Shown here piece by piece: positions 25,802 to 35,512 of a stretch of DNA of 46,687 nucleotides. This DNA is from Planctomycetaceae bacterium. GTDB taxonomy: Bacteria > Planctomycetota > Planctomycetia > Planctomycetales > Planctomycetaceae. Location: contig JAGQPW010000025.1 in NCBI GenBank assembly GCA_020426515.1, forward strand, positions 1 to 46,687, read 5' to 3'. Position numbers and translations under genes: made by a program. Each line of letters opens with the position of its first letter. Position 1 is the first letter of the stretch. The notes under the pieces are model-generated. The model saw only the letters and a list, made by a program, of their open reading frames with translations, had not been told where the DNA came from and ran no database searches.

Positions 25802-26650
25802 CTAGCTCAGGATCTTTGTACGCAGCGATTCCAGCAATTGAACGGCCTGCCCGATGTCGGCCTTTTGCCGTTCGCGGTCGTGCGGGATTTCCCGTTCGAT
25901 TGTCAGAGGTCCTGTGTATCCAATCTCCTTCAGCGTTCGCAGGTAGTTTTCCATTCCCACGTCACCGGCTCCCAGGGGAACCTCGGCTCCCCAGTCGACT
26001 CCGCGGTTGGCGGCAGCCCAGGTTCCGTCTTTGCAGTGCACGCTGCGAACGTAGTGCCCCACCTTGCGAAGTGCCTCGATCGGTTCACCGGTCCCGTACA
26101 GGATCATGTTCGCCGGATCGAAGTTGATAAACAGATTGTCGCGTTCGACATCGGCGATGAATTCGAGCAAATGGTCCGCCGTTTCCTGTCCGGTTTCGAG
26201 GTGCAGGTTCTGGCCATTGGCAGCGACGTGGTCCAGCAGATCGCGGGTGCACTCGATCAGGCTGCGGTAGCTTTCGCTGTTGCGGTCGGACGGAACGAAG
26301 CCGATATGCAGCGCGACGACATTGCATCCCAGCAGTTTGGTGAAGTCAGAGATTTCCTTCATCTCCTGGACACGAGCCGCCCGCGTAGCTTCGGGCACCA
26401 GTCCGACCGTCTCCGCTGTCTTCGCGATGCTGGCGTAACTTTCACCATCGAAGCCACCGAAGACTGCTGTGATTTGGATACCGGCTGCAGAGCACTTCTC
26501 CAGAAACGCAGCCGCCTGCTCAGGCGTTCGCGTTTCACGATGGGGAGCATGGATCTGCACTGTGGGAATCTGCAGTTCCTGGACAACGTCGAGGTGAACA
26601 CCCAGTCCGGCATCCACGGAAGTGAACACACCAATCGGCCATTGGCTCAT
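25802..26650 (-). CDS. Sugar phosphate isomerase/epimerase-like TIM-barrel protein
   Basis: About 282 aa from ATG 26650, which has a strong AAGGAG eight bases upstream; the open frame runs 24 codons further but without a ribosome site. The pattern matches the xylose-isomerase-like (AP endonuclease 2) family: strands ending in HAPHRET, VFGGFDGES, ALHIGFVPS, HLETGQET, then FDPANMILYG, SVHCKDGTW and a final TIEREIP. The metal-ligand Glu/Asp/His/Glu set appears to be present (HLETG, NFDPAN, VHCKD, TIERE). It is cytoplasmic. Substrate is unknown; such genes often serve in sugar or inositol breakdown. Confidence 0.85.
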   Translation of the reverse strand: MSQWPIGVFTSVDAGLGVHLDVVQELQIPTVQIHAPHRETRTPEQAAAFLEKCSAAGIQITAVFGGFDGESYASIAKTAETVGLVPEATRAARVQEMKEISDFTKLLGCNVVALHIGFVPSDRNSESYRSLIECTRDLLDHVAANGQNLHLETGQETADHLLEFIADVERDNLFINFDPANMILYGTGEPIEALRKVGHYVRSVHCKDGTWAAANRGVDWGAEVPLGAGDVGMENYLRTLKEIGYTGPLTIEREIPHDRERQKADIGQAVQLLESLRTKILS

Positions 26651-26983
26651 CAGGAGAACTCCTTGCGTGACATTCTTGGGAGACAGATCATTGATTCCAT
26701 TGAGACACCCGGCGAACCCCACCAGAGAACTGCCACCTCAAAGCGGCCAGGACCCCAGCGCATTCGTCGATTCAACGAACTCTTATTTTGACATTGTCTC
26801 GCATTGTGGCGAATGATCGACGGGAGCGAAAGCGGCTCGGGCACTTGAACAACCACATCGCGTGCCTCCGCTTCAATGGTGGAGGCTTCGAGACGCGTCT
26901 GACGTGAACAAGACCGGGAAGCCCGCGGGGTAACAGCCCCGACAGGAAGCCGACGAGCGGCATGAACTTCGAATCGGCATACC
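26651..26983. other. Intergenic stretch between isomerase start and cysE terminator
   Basis: I see no credible gene here. Open frames on both strands lack ribosome sites and family resemblance. It should hold the promoter of the isomerase gene on the minus strand, but no clear hexamer pair stands out. Confidence 0.5.
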
Positions 26984-27022
26984 AAAGAAAAAGTGCTCCC
27001 GCACCGGAGCGAGGGAGCACTT
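26984..27022 (-). terminator. Rho-independent terminator of cysE
   Basis: The perfect 10-bp stem aagtgctccc (26991-27000) / gggagcactt (27013-27022) has a 12-base loop. On the minus strand it is followed by TTTTCTTT, 49 bases beyond the cysE stop codon. Confidence 0.85.
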
Positions 27023-27071
27023 CAATTCAGATTTCCGTTGGGCCACAGGTGCTGGCCTGACCGGGGAAGAC

Positions 27072-28007
27072 TCAGGAAGCTTCCCGCAGCCGGAGCGACG
27101 GAGTTTCGATCGTGACGACGGTATTCGGGCCAACCGATTTCGTCAGCCACACGCTGGCTCCCACGACGGAATTGGTGCCGATGACTGTGTCGCCGCCCAG
27201 GATGGTGGCGTTTGCGTAGATGACCACGCCGTCTTCCAAAGTGGGATGACGCTTGGTTCCGCGGACAAGATTTCCTTCGGTATCCTTAGGAAAGCTCAAT
27301 GCCCCCAGCGTGACCCCTTGATAGATCTTCACGTTCGCGCCGATGTCACAGGTCTCACCAATCACCACTCCGGTCCCGTGGTCGATGAAGAATGACGGAC
27401 CGATCTTCGCGCCCGGGTGAATATCAATACCGGTCTGGCCATGAGCGTACTCGGCAATGATTCGAGGAATCAGCGGGACCTTTTGCGAGTACAACTGGTG
27501 CGCGATCCGATGGATTGTGACCGCTTCGATCCCTGGATAGCAGAAAATGATTTCGTCCAGACCGCTGGCAGCCGGGTCACCGTCGTAGGAGGCCTGCACA
27601 TCCGTCGTCAGGATCTTGCGCAAGTGCGGCAGCGACTCCAGAAAGCGGATGGCCTCCTGCTGTCCGCGGGCTTCAAAGTCAATCAGCTTTCGCGAATCGC
27701 ACGTGGGACCATGCAGTCGGTCGTACTCGTACCGCAATGCCCGGGCGATCTGCTGTGTCAGTTTGTCGTGCAGACCATCGATCAGGTCGCCCACAAAGTA
27801 GCTGACATTGCCCATATGGAGGTTCTGGCGCCGACGGTATCCCGGAAACAGAATTTCCCGCAGGTCATCGATGATTTCGACAATGACCTGAGTACTGGGG
27901 AGCGGGCAGTGCCCCAGATGATTGATCGTGCCAATTTCCTGATAGCTGTCGACAATGCGTTCCGTCAAATCGGACAGTTGTTCCTTGAGTCGAAAGTCGG
28001 TGGCCAT
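27072..28007 (-). CDS. cysE: Serine O-acetyltransferase (EpsC-like)
   Basis: The 311-aa protein has a long helical N-terminal domain (about 1-185). The C-terminal left-handed beta helix has hexapeptide repeats: [45 protein letters not shown], then [21 protein letters not shown]. The catalytic HGTGVVIGE motif is present. It acetylates serine with acetyl-CoA in the first step of cysteine synthesis. Length and N-terminus fit the longer EpsC/SrpH type rather than short CysE. It has its own terminator downstream and is transcribed alone. Confidence 0.93.
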   Translation of the reverse strand: MATDFRLKEQLSDLTERIVDSYQEIGTINHLGHCPLPSTQVIVEIIDDLREILFPGYRRRQNLHMGNVSYFVGDLIDGLHDKLTQQIARALRYEYDRLHGPTCDSRKLIDFEARGQQEAIRFLESLPHLRKILTTDVQASYDGDPAASGLDEIIFCYPGIEAVTIHRIAHQLYSQKVPLIPRIIAEYAHGQTGIDIHPGAKIGPSFFIDHGTGVVIGETCDIGANVKIYQGVTLGALSFPKDTEGNLVRGTKRHPTLEDGVVIYANATILGGDTVIGTNSVVGASVWLTKSVGPNTVVTIETPSLRLREAS

Positions 28008-28549
28008 GATTTGCTGCCTGATTGCTGTATGTGAATTGAAGGGCCGGCCCGAAAAGACGGGAGGGCACCTGATCCGGGCGAAACATCGGATGAGGTCAAC
28101 AGCAACAACAGCAGCGGCAGTTGGAGCCGACTTCAGAAAGCCTGCAGGCCGAGCGAGGCCCCATCATATTGAACAGGCGAATGATCATGCCTATCAGCCT
28201 TCCTCATTCACAGGCTCGCCGGGAATGAGCGAGCAACGTCCCTGATTCTACCGCTGACATCCATGCAGCGACAAGCAGTGTCATAATTCGACGGCGACAA
28301 TCCCATGGATTGAACCATTTCTCCCAAAGCCCGCAATTTGGCGGAGTGCAACTGTGGGGGAAACTTCACCGATTATTCTGGCGAGTCAGGTTAGAGAACC
28401 CTGCGCAGCTCAAAAGCCCGCGAGACACGAGCTCGACCAATAAGAACGTGAGCCGCACCTGAACGGTGCGGGCCTGCCTGGCGGCATGCCAGAATCAACC
28501 GCAGAGGCGCGCTCAGACCGCATCGCGATCCAGCGACAGCCAATCGCCA
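28008..28549. other. Intergenic stretch between cysE and the 29-aa gene
   Basis: I found no credible gene in about 540 bases. It includes the cysE promoter region on the right side of 28007 and a pair of short hairpins near 28450-28500. No riboswitch class that I can recognise is present upstream of cysE. Confidence 0.45.
28453..28471 (-). terminator. Possible terminator of the 29-aa protein gene
   Basis: The perfect 7-bp stem ccgcacc (28453-28459) / ggtgcgg (28465-28471) has a 5-base loop. On the minus strand it is followed, after a few bases, by a T-containing stretch (GTTCTTATT). A second small hairpin, ctggc/gccag, is next to it. It is 79 bases past the small gene. Confidence 0.35.
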
Positions 28550-28639
28550 TTATCCCTTGCGGTGACGAATCTTAGCACGCATGCGACGCTTCTTACGACC
28601 AAGCTTACGACGACCTTTTCCACTCTGCTTGACACCCAT
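28550..28639 (-). CDS. 29-aa highly basic protein, ribosomal small-protein type
   Basis: The protein is only 29 residues: MGVKQSGKGRRKLG followed by RKKRRMRAKIRHRKG, with 15 Lys/Arg. This is the pattern of small AURKAIP1/COX24-like (bTHX-like) ribosome-associated proteins. GGAG lies nine bases before ATG 28639, and a promoter with 17-base spacing lies about 70 bases upstream. It is too short for usual ORF cut-offs. It probably binds rRNA. The family assignment is from composition and pattern, so moderate. Confidence 0.75.
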   Translation of the reverse strand: MGVKQSGKGRRKLGRKKRRMRAKIRHRKG

Positions 28640-28714
28640 TGACCATCAACTCCAAGTATGTTTGTGACTTCAGCATCCCCGTCCGTAATGGACCTCGGGC
28701 CGGGGGAACCCCTT

Positions 28715-28743
28715 AGTTTAGACAGGGATTTGCCCGTTTGCAA
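28715..28743 (-). promoter_or_regulatory. Promoter of the 29-aa protein gene
   Basis: On the minus strand TTGCAA (28738-28743) and TAAACT (28715-28720) are spaced by exactly 17 bases. Transcription would start near 28708, giving a leader of about 70 bases. Confidence 0.45.
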
Positions 28744-28809
28744 CGGTGCCCGACCAGGACGGCAGTCACGGTGAATTCCCTGTTCCACCAAAAAATTGGA
28801 GTTGCGTTG

Positions 28810-28839
28810 TTGAAAGGCCATGCTGGAGTCGGCTACCAT
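28810..28839 (+). promoter_or_regulatory. Possible promoter of the first DUF1559 gene
   Basis: TTGAAA (28810-28815) and TACCAT (28834-28839) are spaced by 18 bases, with the start codon 58 bases downstream. The match is modest. Confidence 0.3.
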
Positions 28840-28896
28840 CCACATGCACTTGAGACTCAATGTCAACTCAAGCACCTAATCCGGAGCCCACCCCCA

Positions 28897-29907
28897 ATGT
28901 CCCGCCACACGATCACGCCTCGACGTGGATTTACGCTTATCGAACTGCTCGTCGTCATTGCGATCATTGCCATCTTGATTGCCTTGCTGTTGCCTGCTGT
29001 GCAACAGGCACGAGAAGCGGCTCGGCGAACACAGTGCAAGAACAATCTCAAGCAGATTGGACTGGCGCTCCACAACTACCTGGACACATACTCGGTTTTT
29101 CCACCGTCGTTCGTGTCCGATATCAGCACGAATGCCACCCCAGGTGGAGAGTGGTCCGTTCACGCTCGGCTGATGCCTTACATCGATCAGGCCAACGCCT
29201 ACAACAAGGCTGACCTGACTCTGTCGTATGGTGATGCCCAGAACCTGCCCATCAAAACAATGCGAGTCGCCTCGTTCCTGTGTCCCAGTGAAGTCAACGA
29301 CCGTGCTCGCCTGGATTCATCGGGAGTTCCAGACAACTACCCAGTGTCGTATGGATGCAACGGGGGAAGCTGGCAGGTCTGGGACAACACAACGCGAATC
29401 CCGGGGGACGGTGCCTTTGCTCCGAACTCCAAGTTCACCACCGCATCGTTCACCGATGGCACCAGCAACACGCTCGCCTTTTCCGAAGTCAAGGCATTCA
29501 CTCCGTACAACCGCGATGGCGGGACCGGGACATCGACTCGACCAACAGTCGCAGCCGAAGTGACCATCCTTGTCGGCTCGGGAGGCTCAAACAAAGCGGA
29601 CAGCGGCCACACCGAGTGGGTGGATGGACGCATTCATCAGACAGGGTTCACGGTCACGCTTCCACCAAACTCCAGTGTGACGGTTCCCGGTGGCGTCCGT
29701 CCCAACGAAGGGGATTACACTTCCTGCCGAGAAGACGCCAGCTGCACTGGCCCTACTTATGCAGCAGTCACATCTCGCAGCTGGCACACCGGCATTGTGC
29801 AGTCACTCCTGATGGATGGGTCAGTCCGATCGTTTTCCGAGAACATCGACCGCACACTGTGGCTGAATCTCGGCCAGCGCAGCGATGGGTTCACCGTCAG
29901 CTTCTAA
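28897..29907 (+). CDS. DUF1559 pilin-like protein
   Basis: The 336-aa protein has the type IV pilin-like N-terminus: a short basic leader ([10 protein letters not shown]), with the prepilin peptidase site after Gly and Glu at +5, then one long hydrophobic helix ([17 protein letters not shown]) and the planctomycete hallmark [19 protein letters not shown]. The C-terminus has the H-x9-DG motif ([13 protein letters not shown]). This family is hugely expanded in planctomycetes and is thought to form secretion- or surface-related pseudopilin-like proteins; exact roles are unknown. ATG 28897 is favoured (GGAG upstream); the frame extends 53 codons further without meaning. Confidence 0.93.
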   Translation: MSRHTITPRRGFTLIELLVVIAIIAILIALLLPAVQQAREAARRTQCKNNLKQIGLALHNYLDTYSVFPPSFVSDISTNATPGGEWSVHARLMPYIDQANAYNKADLTLSYGDAQNLPIKTMRVASFLCPSEVNDRARLDSSGVPDNYPVSYGCNGGSWQVWDNTTRIPGDGAFAPNSKFTTASFTDGTSNTLAFSEVKAFTPYNRDGGTGTSTRPTVAAEVTILVGSGGSNKADSGHTEWVDGRIHQTGFTVTLPPNSSVTVPGGVRPNEGDYTSCREDASCTGPTYAAVTSRSWHTGIVQSLLMDGSVRSFSENIDRTLWLNLGQRSDGFTVSF

Positions 29908-29923
29908 TCCGGAAGCGGGGCAT

Positions 29924-29944
29924 CAGCCCATTGCTGATGGGCTG
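29924..29944. terminator. Terminator hairpin after the DUF1559 gene
   Basis: The perfect 8-bp stem cagcccat (29924-29931) / atgggctg (29937-29944) has a 5-base loop and lies between convergent genes. A second hairpin, cgagaga/tctctcg (29949-29967), overlaps the end of the hydrolase gene. Neither has a T-run. Confidence 0.5.
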
Positions 29945-29956
29945 CAGGCGAGAGAT

Positions 29957-30760
29957 TCAATCTCTCGGCGAGAGCAGGAAATGCTCGATGGCGGCATTCA
30001 CCGCTTCGGGAGCCTCCAGCGGGGCCATGTGCCCCGCATCATCAACGACAACCAGAGTCGATTCAGCAATGGCCTGCGACATGCCGCGCATTTTCTCGGT
30101 CGTGCTGATCTGATCATCGCGGCCTACGATCAGCAACGTCGGGACATCAATCTGCCCCAGCCAGGCGGACATGTCCGGTCGCCCGGCCATTCCCAGCAAA
30201 GCAGCAGACACCCCTTCCGGTGATGTATTGCGAATCACGTTCCGCACTTCCTCGACCAGCTCCGGCTGCGTTTCCAGCGTGCGTGAGGAGAAGAGCTTTG
30301 CCGGCATGTTCTCAGCCAGACTCGCCGTTCCTTCGTTCAGAACGAGATCCGCCATTTGCAGTCGATTCTCCCGGGCCGCCTCGGAATCGGCTGCAGCCTT
30401 GGTATCGCACAGGATCAGTCGCTCCAACCGCCCGTGGTAGTTCAAGAAGAACTGCCACGCGATGTAGCCTCCCATCGACAATGCACACAGCGTGACGGGC
30501 ATGCGAATTTGCAGATGATCCAGCAACGCCACAAGATCATCTGCGTATTGCTTCATCGTGACTTTTCCAGGAGTCACCCCGCTGCGACCGAACCCCCGCA
30601 GGTCAGGAGCAATGACGCGATGGGTCTGCGAGAGCGCCCCCAGCTGTTCCCGCCACATGGTGTGATCGAGCGGAAACCCGTGAACAAACAGGACGGGTGC
30701 CCCGCTTCCCGCATCAAAGACGTTCAGATCAATGTCGTTCAATGAAACAGTTTTGATCAT
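29957..30760 (-). CDS. Alpha/beta-fold hydrolase
   Basis: About 267 aa from ATG 30760; the open frame runs on through the tRNA-Cys gene, so the longer version is false. Family marks: VLFVHGFPLDHTMW (oxyanion region), DLRGFGRSG, the nucleophile elbow ALSMGGYIA with Ser95, the acid in VGRDDQIS, and the His in DDAGHMAPLE. The catalytic triad is therefore complete. It is cytoplasmic with no signal peptide. It may be an esterase or a 3-oxoadipate enol-lactonase-like enzyme. Substrate is unknown. Confidence 0.9.
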   Translation of the reverse strand: MIKTVSLNDIDLNVFDAGSGAPVLFVHGFPLDHTMWREQLGALSQTHRVIAPDLRGFGRSGVTPGKVTMKQYADDLVALLDHLQIRMPVTLCALSMGGYIAWQFFLNYHGRLERLILCDTKAAADSEAARENRLQMADLVLNEGTASLAENMPAKLFSSRTLETQPELVEEVRNVIRNTSPEGVSAALLGMAGRPDMSAWLGQIDVPTLLIVGRDDQISTTEKMRGMSQAIAESTLVVVDDAGHMAPLEAPEAVNAAIEHFLLSPRD

Positions 30761-30786
30761 CGGATCTGGAATTGGTGGCTCCACCA

Positions 30787-30821
30787 ATGAAAAAACCGTC
30801 GCAACCTGAGCTGCGACGGTT
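30787..30821 (-). terminator. Rho-independent terminator of tRNA-Cys
   Basis: The perfect 10-bp stem aaccgtcgca (30794-30803) / tgcgacggtt (30812-30821) has an 8-base loop. On the minus strand it runs into a T-tract (TTTTTT including the last stem bases). It lies eight bases past the tRNA end. Confidence 0.88.
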
Positions 30822-30829
30822 AAAGGAAG

Positions 30830-30904
30830 AGGTGCCGCCCGGATTCGAACCGGGGAAATAACGGATTTGCAATCCGTCGCCTTAGGCCGCTTGGCTACGG
30901 CACC
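30830..30904 (-). tRNA. tRNA-Cys (anticodon GCA)
   Basis: The 75-nt gene has acceptor stem GGTGCCG/CGGCACC, anticodon stem ACGGA/TCCGT closing TTGCAAA (anticodon GCA, plus-strand tgc 30868-30870), and a T loop with GGTTCGAATCC. The discriminator base is U, the main CysRS identity base. CCA is not encoded. Confidence 0.97.
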
Positions 30905-30918
30905 AAACTTGTTGTGCA

Positions 30919-30924
30919 ATTATC
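30919..30924 (-). promoter_or_regulatory. -10 element of tRNA-Cys
   Basis: GATAAT on the minus strand lies 14 bases upstream of the tRNA 5' end. No good -35 is found at 16-18 bases. Confidence 0.4.
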
Positions 30925-31153
30925 ATCGGCTCGGAAGAACCGGAACTTGCGAAAAAACTCCTACAAACCTGACCGCCTCTGCGGCACCGCAGTTTAGGGG
31001 GGCGTGGCCGATTTCGCAAACCTTGCGGATGGCGATATTCCGGCAATTCATGATCGACATGGAGTTGCAGTTGTCGGCAACCGCAAGCTGCATCATCATG
31101 CAAAGACTGAAGTTCTGTCACCAGTTTCCCGGTCCTGCCAAAGAGCCCAGCGG

Positions 31154-32197
31154 TTGCCCCCCAGAAACTTTCGAGCGATCCTTTCAGGAGACACACGCAA
31201 CCTTGGCGGGGTTCTCGCGCGATCGGTGCTCTCTGCGCTGGAACCTGCCTACTTTGCGGCGACAACCGTTCGCAACTGCGCTTTTGATTGGGGTCTGCGG
31301 CCTGCCCATCGAGTCCCGGTTCCGGTCATTTCCGTGGGAAACGTGACGACCGGCGGGACGGGAAAGACTCCGCTTGTCGCCTGGGTTGCGCAGCAGTTGC
31401 TGCAGCACGATCGACGGCCGGCTCTACTCTCGCGGGGTTACCGGTCACTGGATCATACCGGGAACGACGAGTTGCGGGTGCTCAACCTGTTGTGTCCGGG
31501 AGTGCCGCATGTGCAGCAGGCCGACCGCGTTGCGGGCGCCTGCCGGCTGATCCTGGAACATCAGTGTCGTGCGATTGTCCTCGACGATGCGTTCCAGCAC
31601 CGCCGGATCCATCGGGACCTCGATCTCGTGCTGATCGATGCCCTGAATCCGTTCGGTTACGGCCACCTCTTGCCACGAGGACTCCTTCGAGAGTCGCTGC
31701 GAGGACTCCGGCGAGCCGATGTCGTGCTGATCACGCGCGGCGAGGCCGTTCCAGAAGCGACGCTGGCTGACCTGCAGCAACAACTCCGCCACTGGACAGC
31801 TGCCCCGATTGTGCGGACCCGGTTTGTTCCCATCGGCCTGCGAACTCCTGGTGGTGAGTCGATCCCTCTCGTCGATTGTTCGAGGATATTGGCCGCAGAG
31901 ACCCCCGGAGCATTCTGCGGCATTGGAAACCCCGTCGGTTTCGAGGCCACACTGTCCGCAGTGCTGCAGCGATCTCTGACAGCCATCCCTTTCCCCGATC
32001 ACCATCATTACACACCAGCAGATGTACAGACTCTACAGCAACAACGGGTGGATGCCTGGTTCACAACCCTGAAGGATCTGGTGAAACTTCCGAGTGACGC
32101 CTTTGGTGACACGCCTGTCTACGCGGTCGACATTGGCGTCGACTTCATCGATCCTCCCACTCCAATATTGGAACGCCTCCAGTCGCTGGGGTCATAG
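31154..32197 (+). CDS. lpxK: Tetraacyldisaccharide 4'-kinase
   Basis: LpxK phosphorylates the 4' position of the lipid A disaccharide at the inner membrane. The Walker A is seen in SVGNVTTGGTGKTPLV. The family motif DDAFQHRRIHRDLDLVLID and the ending LTAIPFPDHHHYTPADV are intact, followed by TTLKDLVKL. No ATG precedes the conserved start; TTG 31154 gives about 347 aa, normal for the family, while GTG 31004 would add 50 unlikely residues. The start is uncertain. It implies that this bacterium makes lipid A. Confidence 0.92.
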   Translation: MPPRNFRAILSGDTRNLGGVLARSVLSALEPAYFAATTVRNCAFDWGLRPAHRVPVPVISVGNVTTGGTGKTPLVAWVAQQLLQHDRRPALLSRGYRSLDHTGNDELRVLNLLCPGVPHVQQADRVAGACRLILEHQCRAIVLDDAFQHRRIHRDLDLVLIDALNPFGYGHLLPRGLLRESLRGLRRADVVLITRGEAVPEATLADLQQQLRHWTAAPIVRTRFVPIGLRTPGGESIPLVDCSRILAAETPGAFCGIGNPVGFEATLSAVLQRSLTAIPFPDHHHYTPADVQTLQQQRVDAWFTTLKDLVKLPSDAFGDTPVYAVDIGVDFIDPPTPILERLQSLGS

Positions 32198-32290
32198 AGA
32201 CTGACGATGTGCTGTTTCAAAGCCTCCGGCGGAAACGGTAATCTGTCGACTGGTTCGACCAACCGGAATCACACCTGACGAAAGCTTTGC

Positions 32291-33772
32291 ATGTTTCGCC
32301 TGACCTACCGCGACGATGGCACTGAACATGGCGACCTGTTCCTGAAGTGCGGCGTACACGAGAGCCGTGGGGATTCGTACTACGTGGCCCTTGACCGCGT
32401 CGTCGACCCTAAAGCGACGACACCGCAGAAAGTGCGTCATGTCCTGCGCGTGGTCTTTTCGCACTGGCTCGATGCCTTGCGACAGGGGTCAGCTGAACCG
32501 GTCTACCTGCTGGCCGAGTTGTTCGACCAGTGCTCTCGCTGGATCGAAGTCCACAGCGATCACGAGCACGTTGACCTGTACCTCGGATGGGCCACACGGG
32601 AAGGACATCGATTGATCCCCTCACGCGATGCGGTCCATCACCTGCCCCCGGACGGATTTGTTGCCGAGGAGGAGATCCCAACCTATCGCGTCCTCCGCAG
32701 TGAACTGATTCGTGACATCGAACGCTGCCGAGGGATGCTCGACATCCAGGACTGTTCTGAAACCGACCCGACTTCAATCCTCGAACACTATCGCGGGGCC
32801 TATGGGACCCAGTTGCTGGTGGCTGCAGTCGCCCATTTCGACCTGTTTTCGCATCTTTCTTCCGGTCCAATCCACTTGGAAGACTTGCGAGAAACCCTGC
32901 AACTCAGGCCTCGCCCCTTCACTGTACTGACGACCGCGCTGCGGGCAATGGACCTGCTGACCGTGAGTGACGGCCAAGTCGCCGCCACACCACATGCTCT
33001 GGCTCACCTGACGGCACGCCCTTTCGACATGCGAGACTACATCGGACTGATGGCCACTTCGCCCGATGTGCTCGCAATGGTCGAACGACTACGCAGCGAC
33101 CGACCTGCCGGTTCGGATGACCCTGAGGGGACCGCCTTCATTTACCGCGAGGGAGTCCGCTCAGCCATGGATACGTCCGACCTGGCCCGACATTTCACGT
33201 TATCTCTGGCGGGTCGCGCACGCATCGTCGCCCCGGTACTGGCCCGACAGATCGCCATTCCTGACGACACCGAAACCACGCTCCTCGATGTGGGAGGCGG
33301 CAGCGGGATTTACGCGATTGCCATGCTGGCCCGCCATCCGCAATTGCGGGCCACGGTCATCGATCGCGCGGAAGTTCTGACCGTCGCCCGGGAATTCGCC
33401 ATTCGCTTTGGTGTCGACGATCGCCTGGAGCTGCGCGAGGGTGACATGTTCCAGTGCGAGTATCCTGACGCGGACATCGTCCTGCTCTCCAACATCCTGC
33501 ACGACTGGGATGTTCACGAGTGTCAGGAACTGATTCGTCGCTGTGAAGCCGCGTTGAACCCAGGCGGTCGCCTGCTGATTCACGACGTCTTCCTCCATGA
33601 CGACCACTCCGGACCGCTTCCGATCGCTTTGTACTCCGCAGCGCTGTTCACGTTGACCGAGGGTCGGGCTTACAGCGTCGCCGAGTATCGAGAATGGCTC
33701 GAAGAAGCCGGACTGACGGTTTCTGGGCCATTCTCGACAGCCGTCCACTGTGGAGTGCTGGTTGCGGAATAG
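32291..33772 (+). CDS. O-methyltransferase with extra N-terminal domain
   Basis: The 493-aa protein has two parts. The C-terminal ~330 residues form a SAM-dependent O-methyltransferase of the acetylserotonin/hydroxyindole type: a dimerisation/winged-helix region (LLVAAVAHFDLFSHL), the SAM motif LLDVGGGSGIYAIAM (near 330-345), REGDMFQ, then LSNILHDWDVHEC and LLIHDVFL. The first ~120 residues (YRDDGTEHGDLFL, ESRGDSYYVALDR, LYLGWATREGH) are not part of that family and are not recognised. The pattern suggests a fusion. The substrate is unknown. ATG 32291 has no strong ribosome site. Confidence 0.85.
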   Translation: MFRLTYRDDGTEHGDLFLKCGVHESRGDSYYVALDRVVDPKATTPQKVRHVLRVVFSHWLDALRQGSAEPVYLLAELFDQCSRWIEVHSDHEHVDLYLGWATREGHRLIPSRDAVHHLPPDGFVAEEEIPTYRVLRSELIRDIERCRGMLDIQDCSETDPTSILEHYRGAYGTQLLVAAVAHFDLFSHLSSGPIHLEDLRETLQLRPRPFTVLTTALRAMDLLTVSDGQVAATPHALAHLTARPFDMRDYIGLMATSPDVLAMVERLRSDRPAGSDDPEGTAFIYREGVRSAMDTSDLARHFTLSLAGRARIVAPVLARQIAIPDDTETTLLDVGGGSGIYAIAMLARHPQLRATVIDRAEVLTVAREFAIRFGVDDRLELREGDMFQCEYPDADIVLLSNILHDWDVHECQELIRRCEAALNPGGRLLIHDVFLHDDHSGPLPIALYSAALFTLTEGRAYSVAEYREWLEEAGLTVSGPFSTAVHCGVLVAE

Positions 33773-33813
33773 AGTTCATCTCAACGACGCACTGGCAACA
33801 CCCGCTACAGCGA

Positions 33814-34734
<921 letters not shown>

Positions 34735-34866
34735 GGCAATCTCCGTTGCCTGGGCCATCGACCGGGTTGTATCGATGGCGGAACAGCACCGGGACTCGCG
34801 CAGGGCACTGCACAGGAGATCCACTCTCCCGAGGCAGTCCGTCAGCGCAGACACCGATACCAGGAT
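34735..34866 (-). promoter_or_regulatory. Riboswitch expression platform with SD-sequestering hairpin
   Basis: Between aptamer and ATG the minus-strand RNA can fold as GGCAA-CGGAGA-TTGCC directly before AUG, with the ribosome site GGAG in the loop. Just upstream lies a perfect 7-bp hairpin CCATCGA/TCGATGG. Further up, ATCTCC (plus-strand ggagat 34815-34820) is complementary to GGAGAT at the ribosome site (plus-strand atctcc 34739-34744), an anti-SD candidate. No T-run terminator is present. Translational control is therefore more likely than termination. Confidence 0.6.
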
Positions 34867-35039
34867 GACTTCCAGGCAGGTCTTCTGGCTCTCGGATCAA
34901 CCTACTGACTGCGCCTTCCCGCGGATCATCCGCAGTGGTCAATGCAGCGTTCGTCCCCGATTACAGCGGCGGGACCGCGACGGATTCTCACCGTCTTCCC
35001 TATTCTCCCGCGAAGCACACCTTCGCGAGCACCTGAGTC
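34867..35039 (-). ncRNA. Cobalamin (B12) riboswitch aptamer
   Basis: Minus-strand landmarks match the cobalamin family in order: GGTGCTCGCGAAGG (35020-35033) with a perfect hairpin CGCGAAG/CTTCGCG; GGGAAGACGGTGAGAATCC with matching GTC (34979-35000); CGGTCCCGCCGCTGTAAT (34960-34977); CCACTG within 34931-34940; GGGAAGGC (34913-34920); and the B12 box AGCCAGAAGACCTGCC (34875-34890). GACT...AGTC and CAGG...CCTG close the outer stem. It is complete and typical, not decayed. Confidence 0.95.
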
Positions 35040-35046
35040 AACGGGG

Positions 35047-35075
35047 ATCATGACGGTCGATTCTGGCGTTGTCAA
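35047..35075 (-). promoter_or_regulatory. Promoter of the B12 riboswitch transcript
   Basis: On the minus strand a perfect TTGACA (35070-35075), a 17-base spacer, and CATGAT (35047-35052) place the start near 35040, immediately at the 5' edge of the aptamer. Confidence 0.65.
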
Positions 35076-35512
35076 ACGGATGCAGAACCATTCCATCTGG
35101 TACCGCCATTCACTTCCACTGCGCCCCACTGAACGCTCCTCGTGGTGATTTTCACCTCTCTGAATGGAGGAACGCTGATCGGCGGGCATTCATCGCTCTG
35201 CAGTCGCGCAGTTGCCCCAAAATCCTCCACTCGCGGCGACTCACTCTTGCCGGAACAGCGGGGGGCGGAAATCGAGTTGAGGTCGAACGCCAGCCTGTTC
35301 GGAGTTCGGCAAAATTCGCCTTCTGACCCAAACCCCGGCGAAAAACTCCGTTTCTGGCTTCACCTGTTTGGAAAAACTGTGTTAAGTTCTTCCCCGCGAC
35401 GTGCAACGCCGTGTCACTGACACGGTCCGAAGAGCTCAAGCAGGGAATTGCGAACAGCTCCGGGAAGACAGACACGTTGTAAATCCAATGGCAAATTGGC
35501 ACGGAGGCCTTT
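35076..35512. other. Intergenic stretch between divergent riboswitch promoter and rimI
   Basis: No credible gene is seen. Frames on both strands lack ribosome sites and resemblance. It should contain the rimI promoter. A GGAGG ribosome site lies at its right end before the GTG at 35513. Confidence 0.5.

Noticed and set aside
25778..26791. 337-aa plus-strand open frame
   Set aside because: Antisense to the isomerase-like gene, which has a strong ribosome site and metal-ligand pattern.
30761..30919. N-terminal extension of the alpha/beta hydrolase
   Set aside because: It passes through the tRNA-Cys gene and its terminator; the conserved hydrolase starts at 30760.
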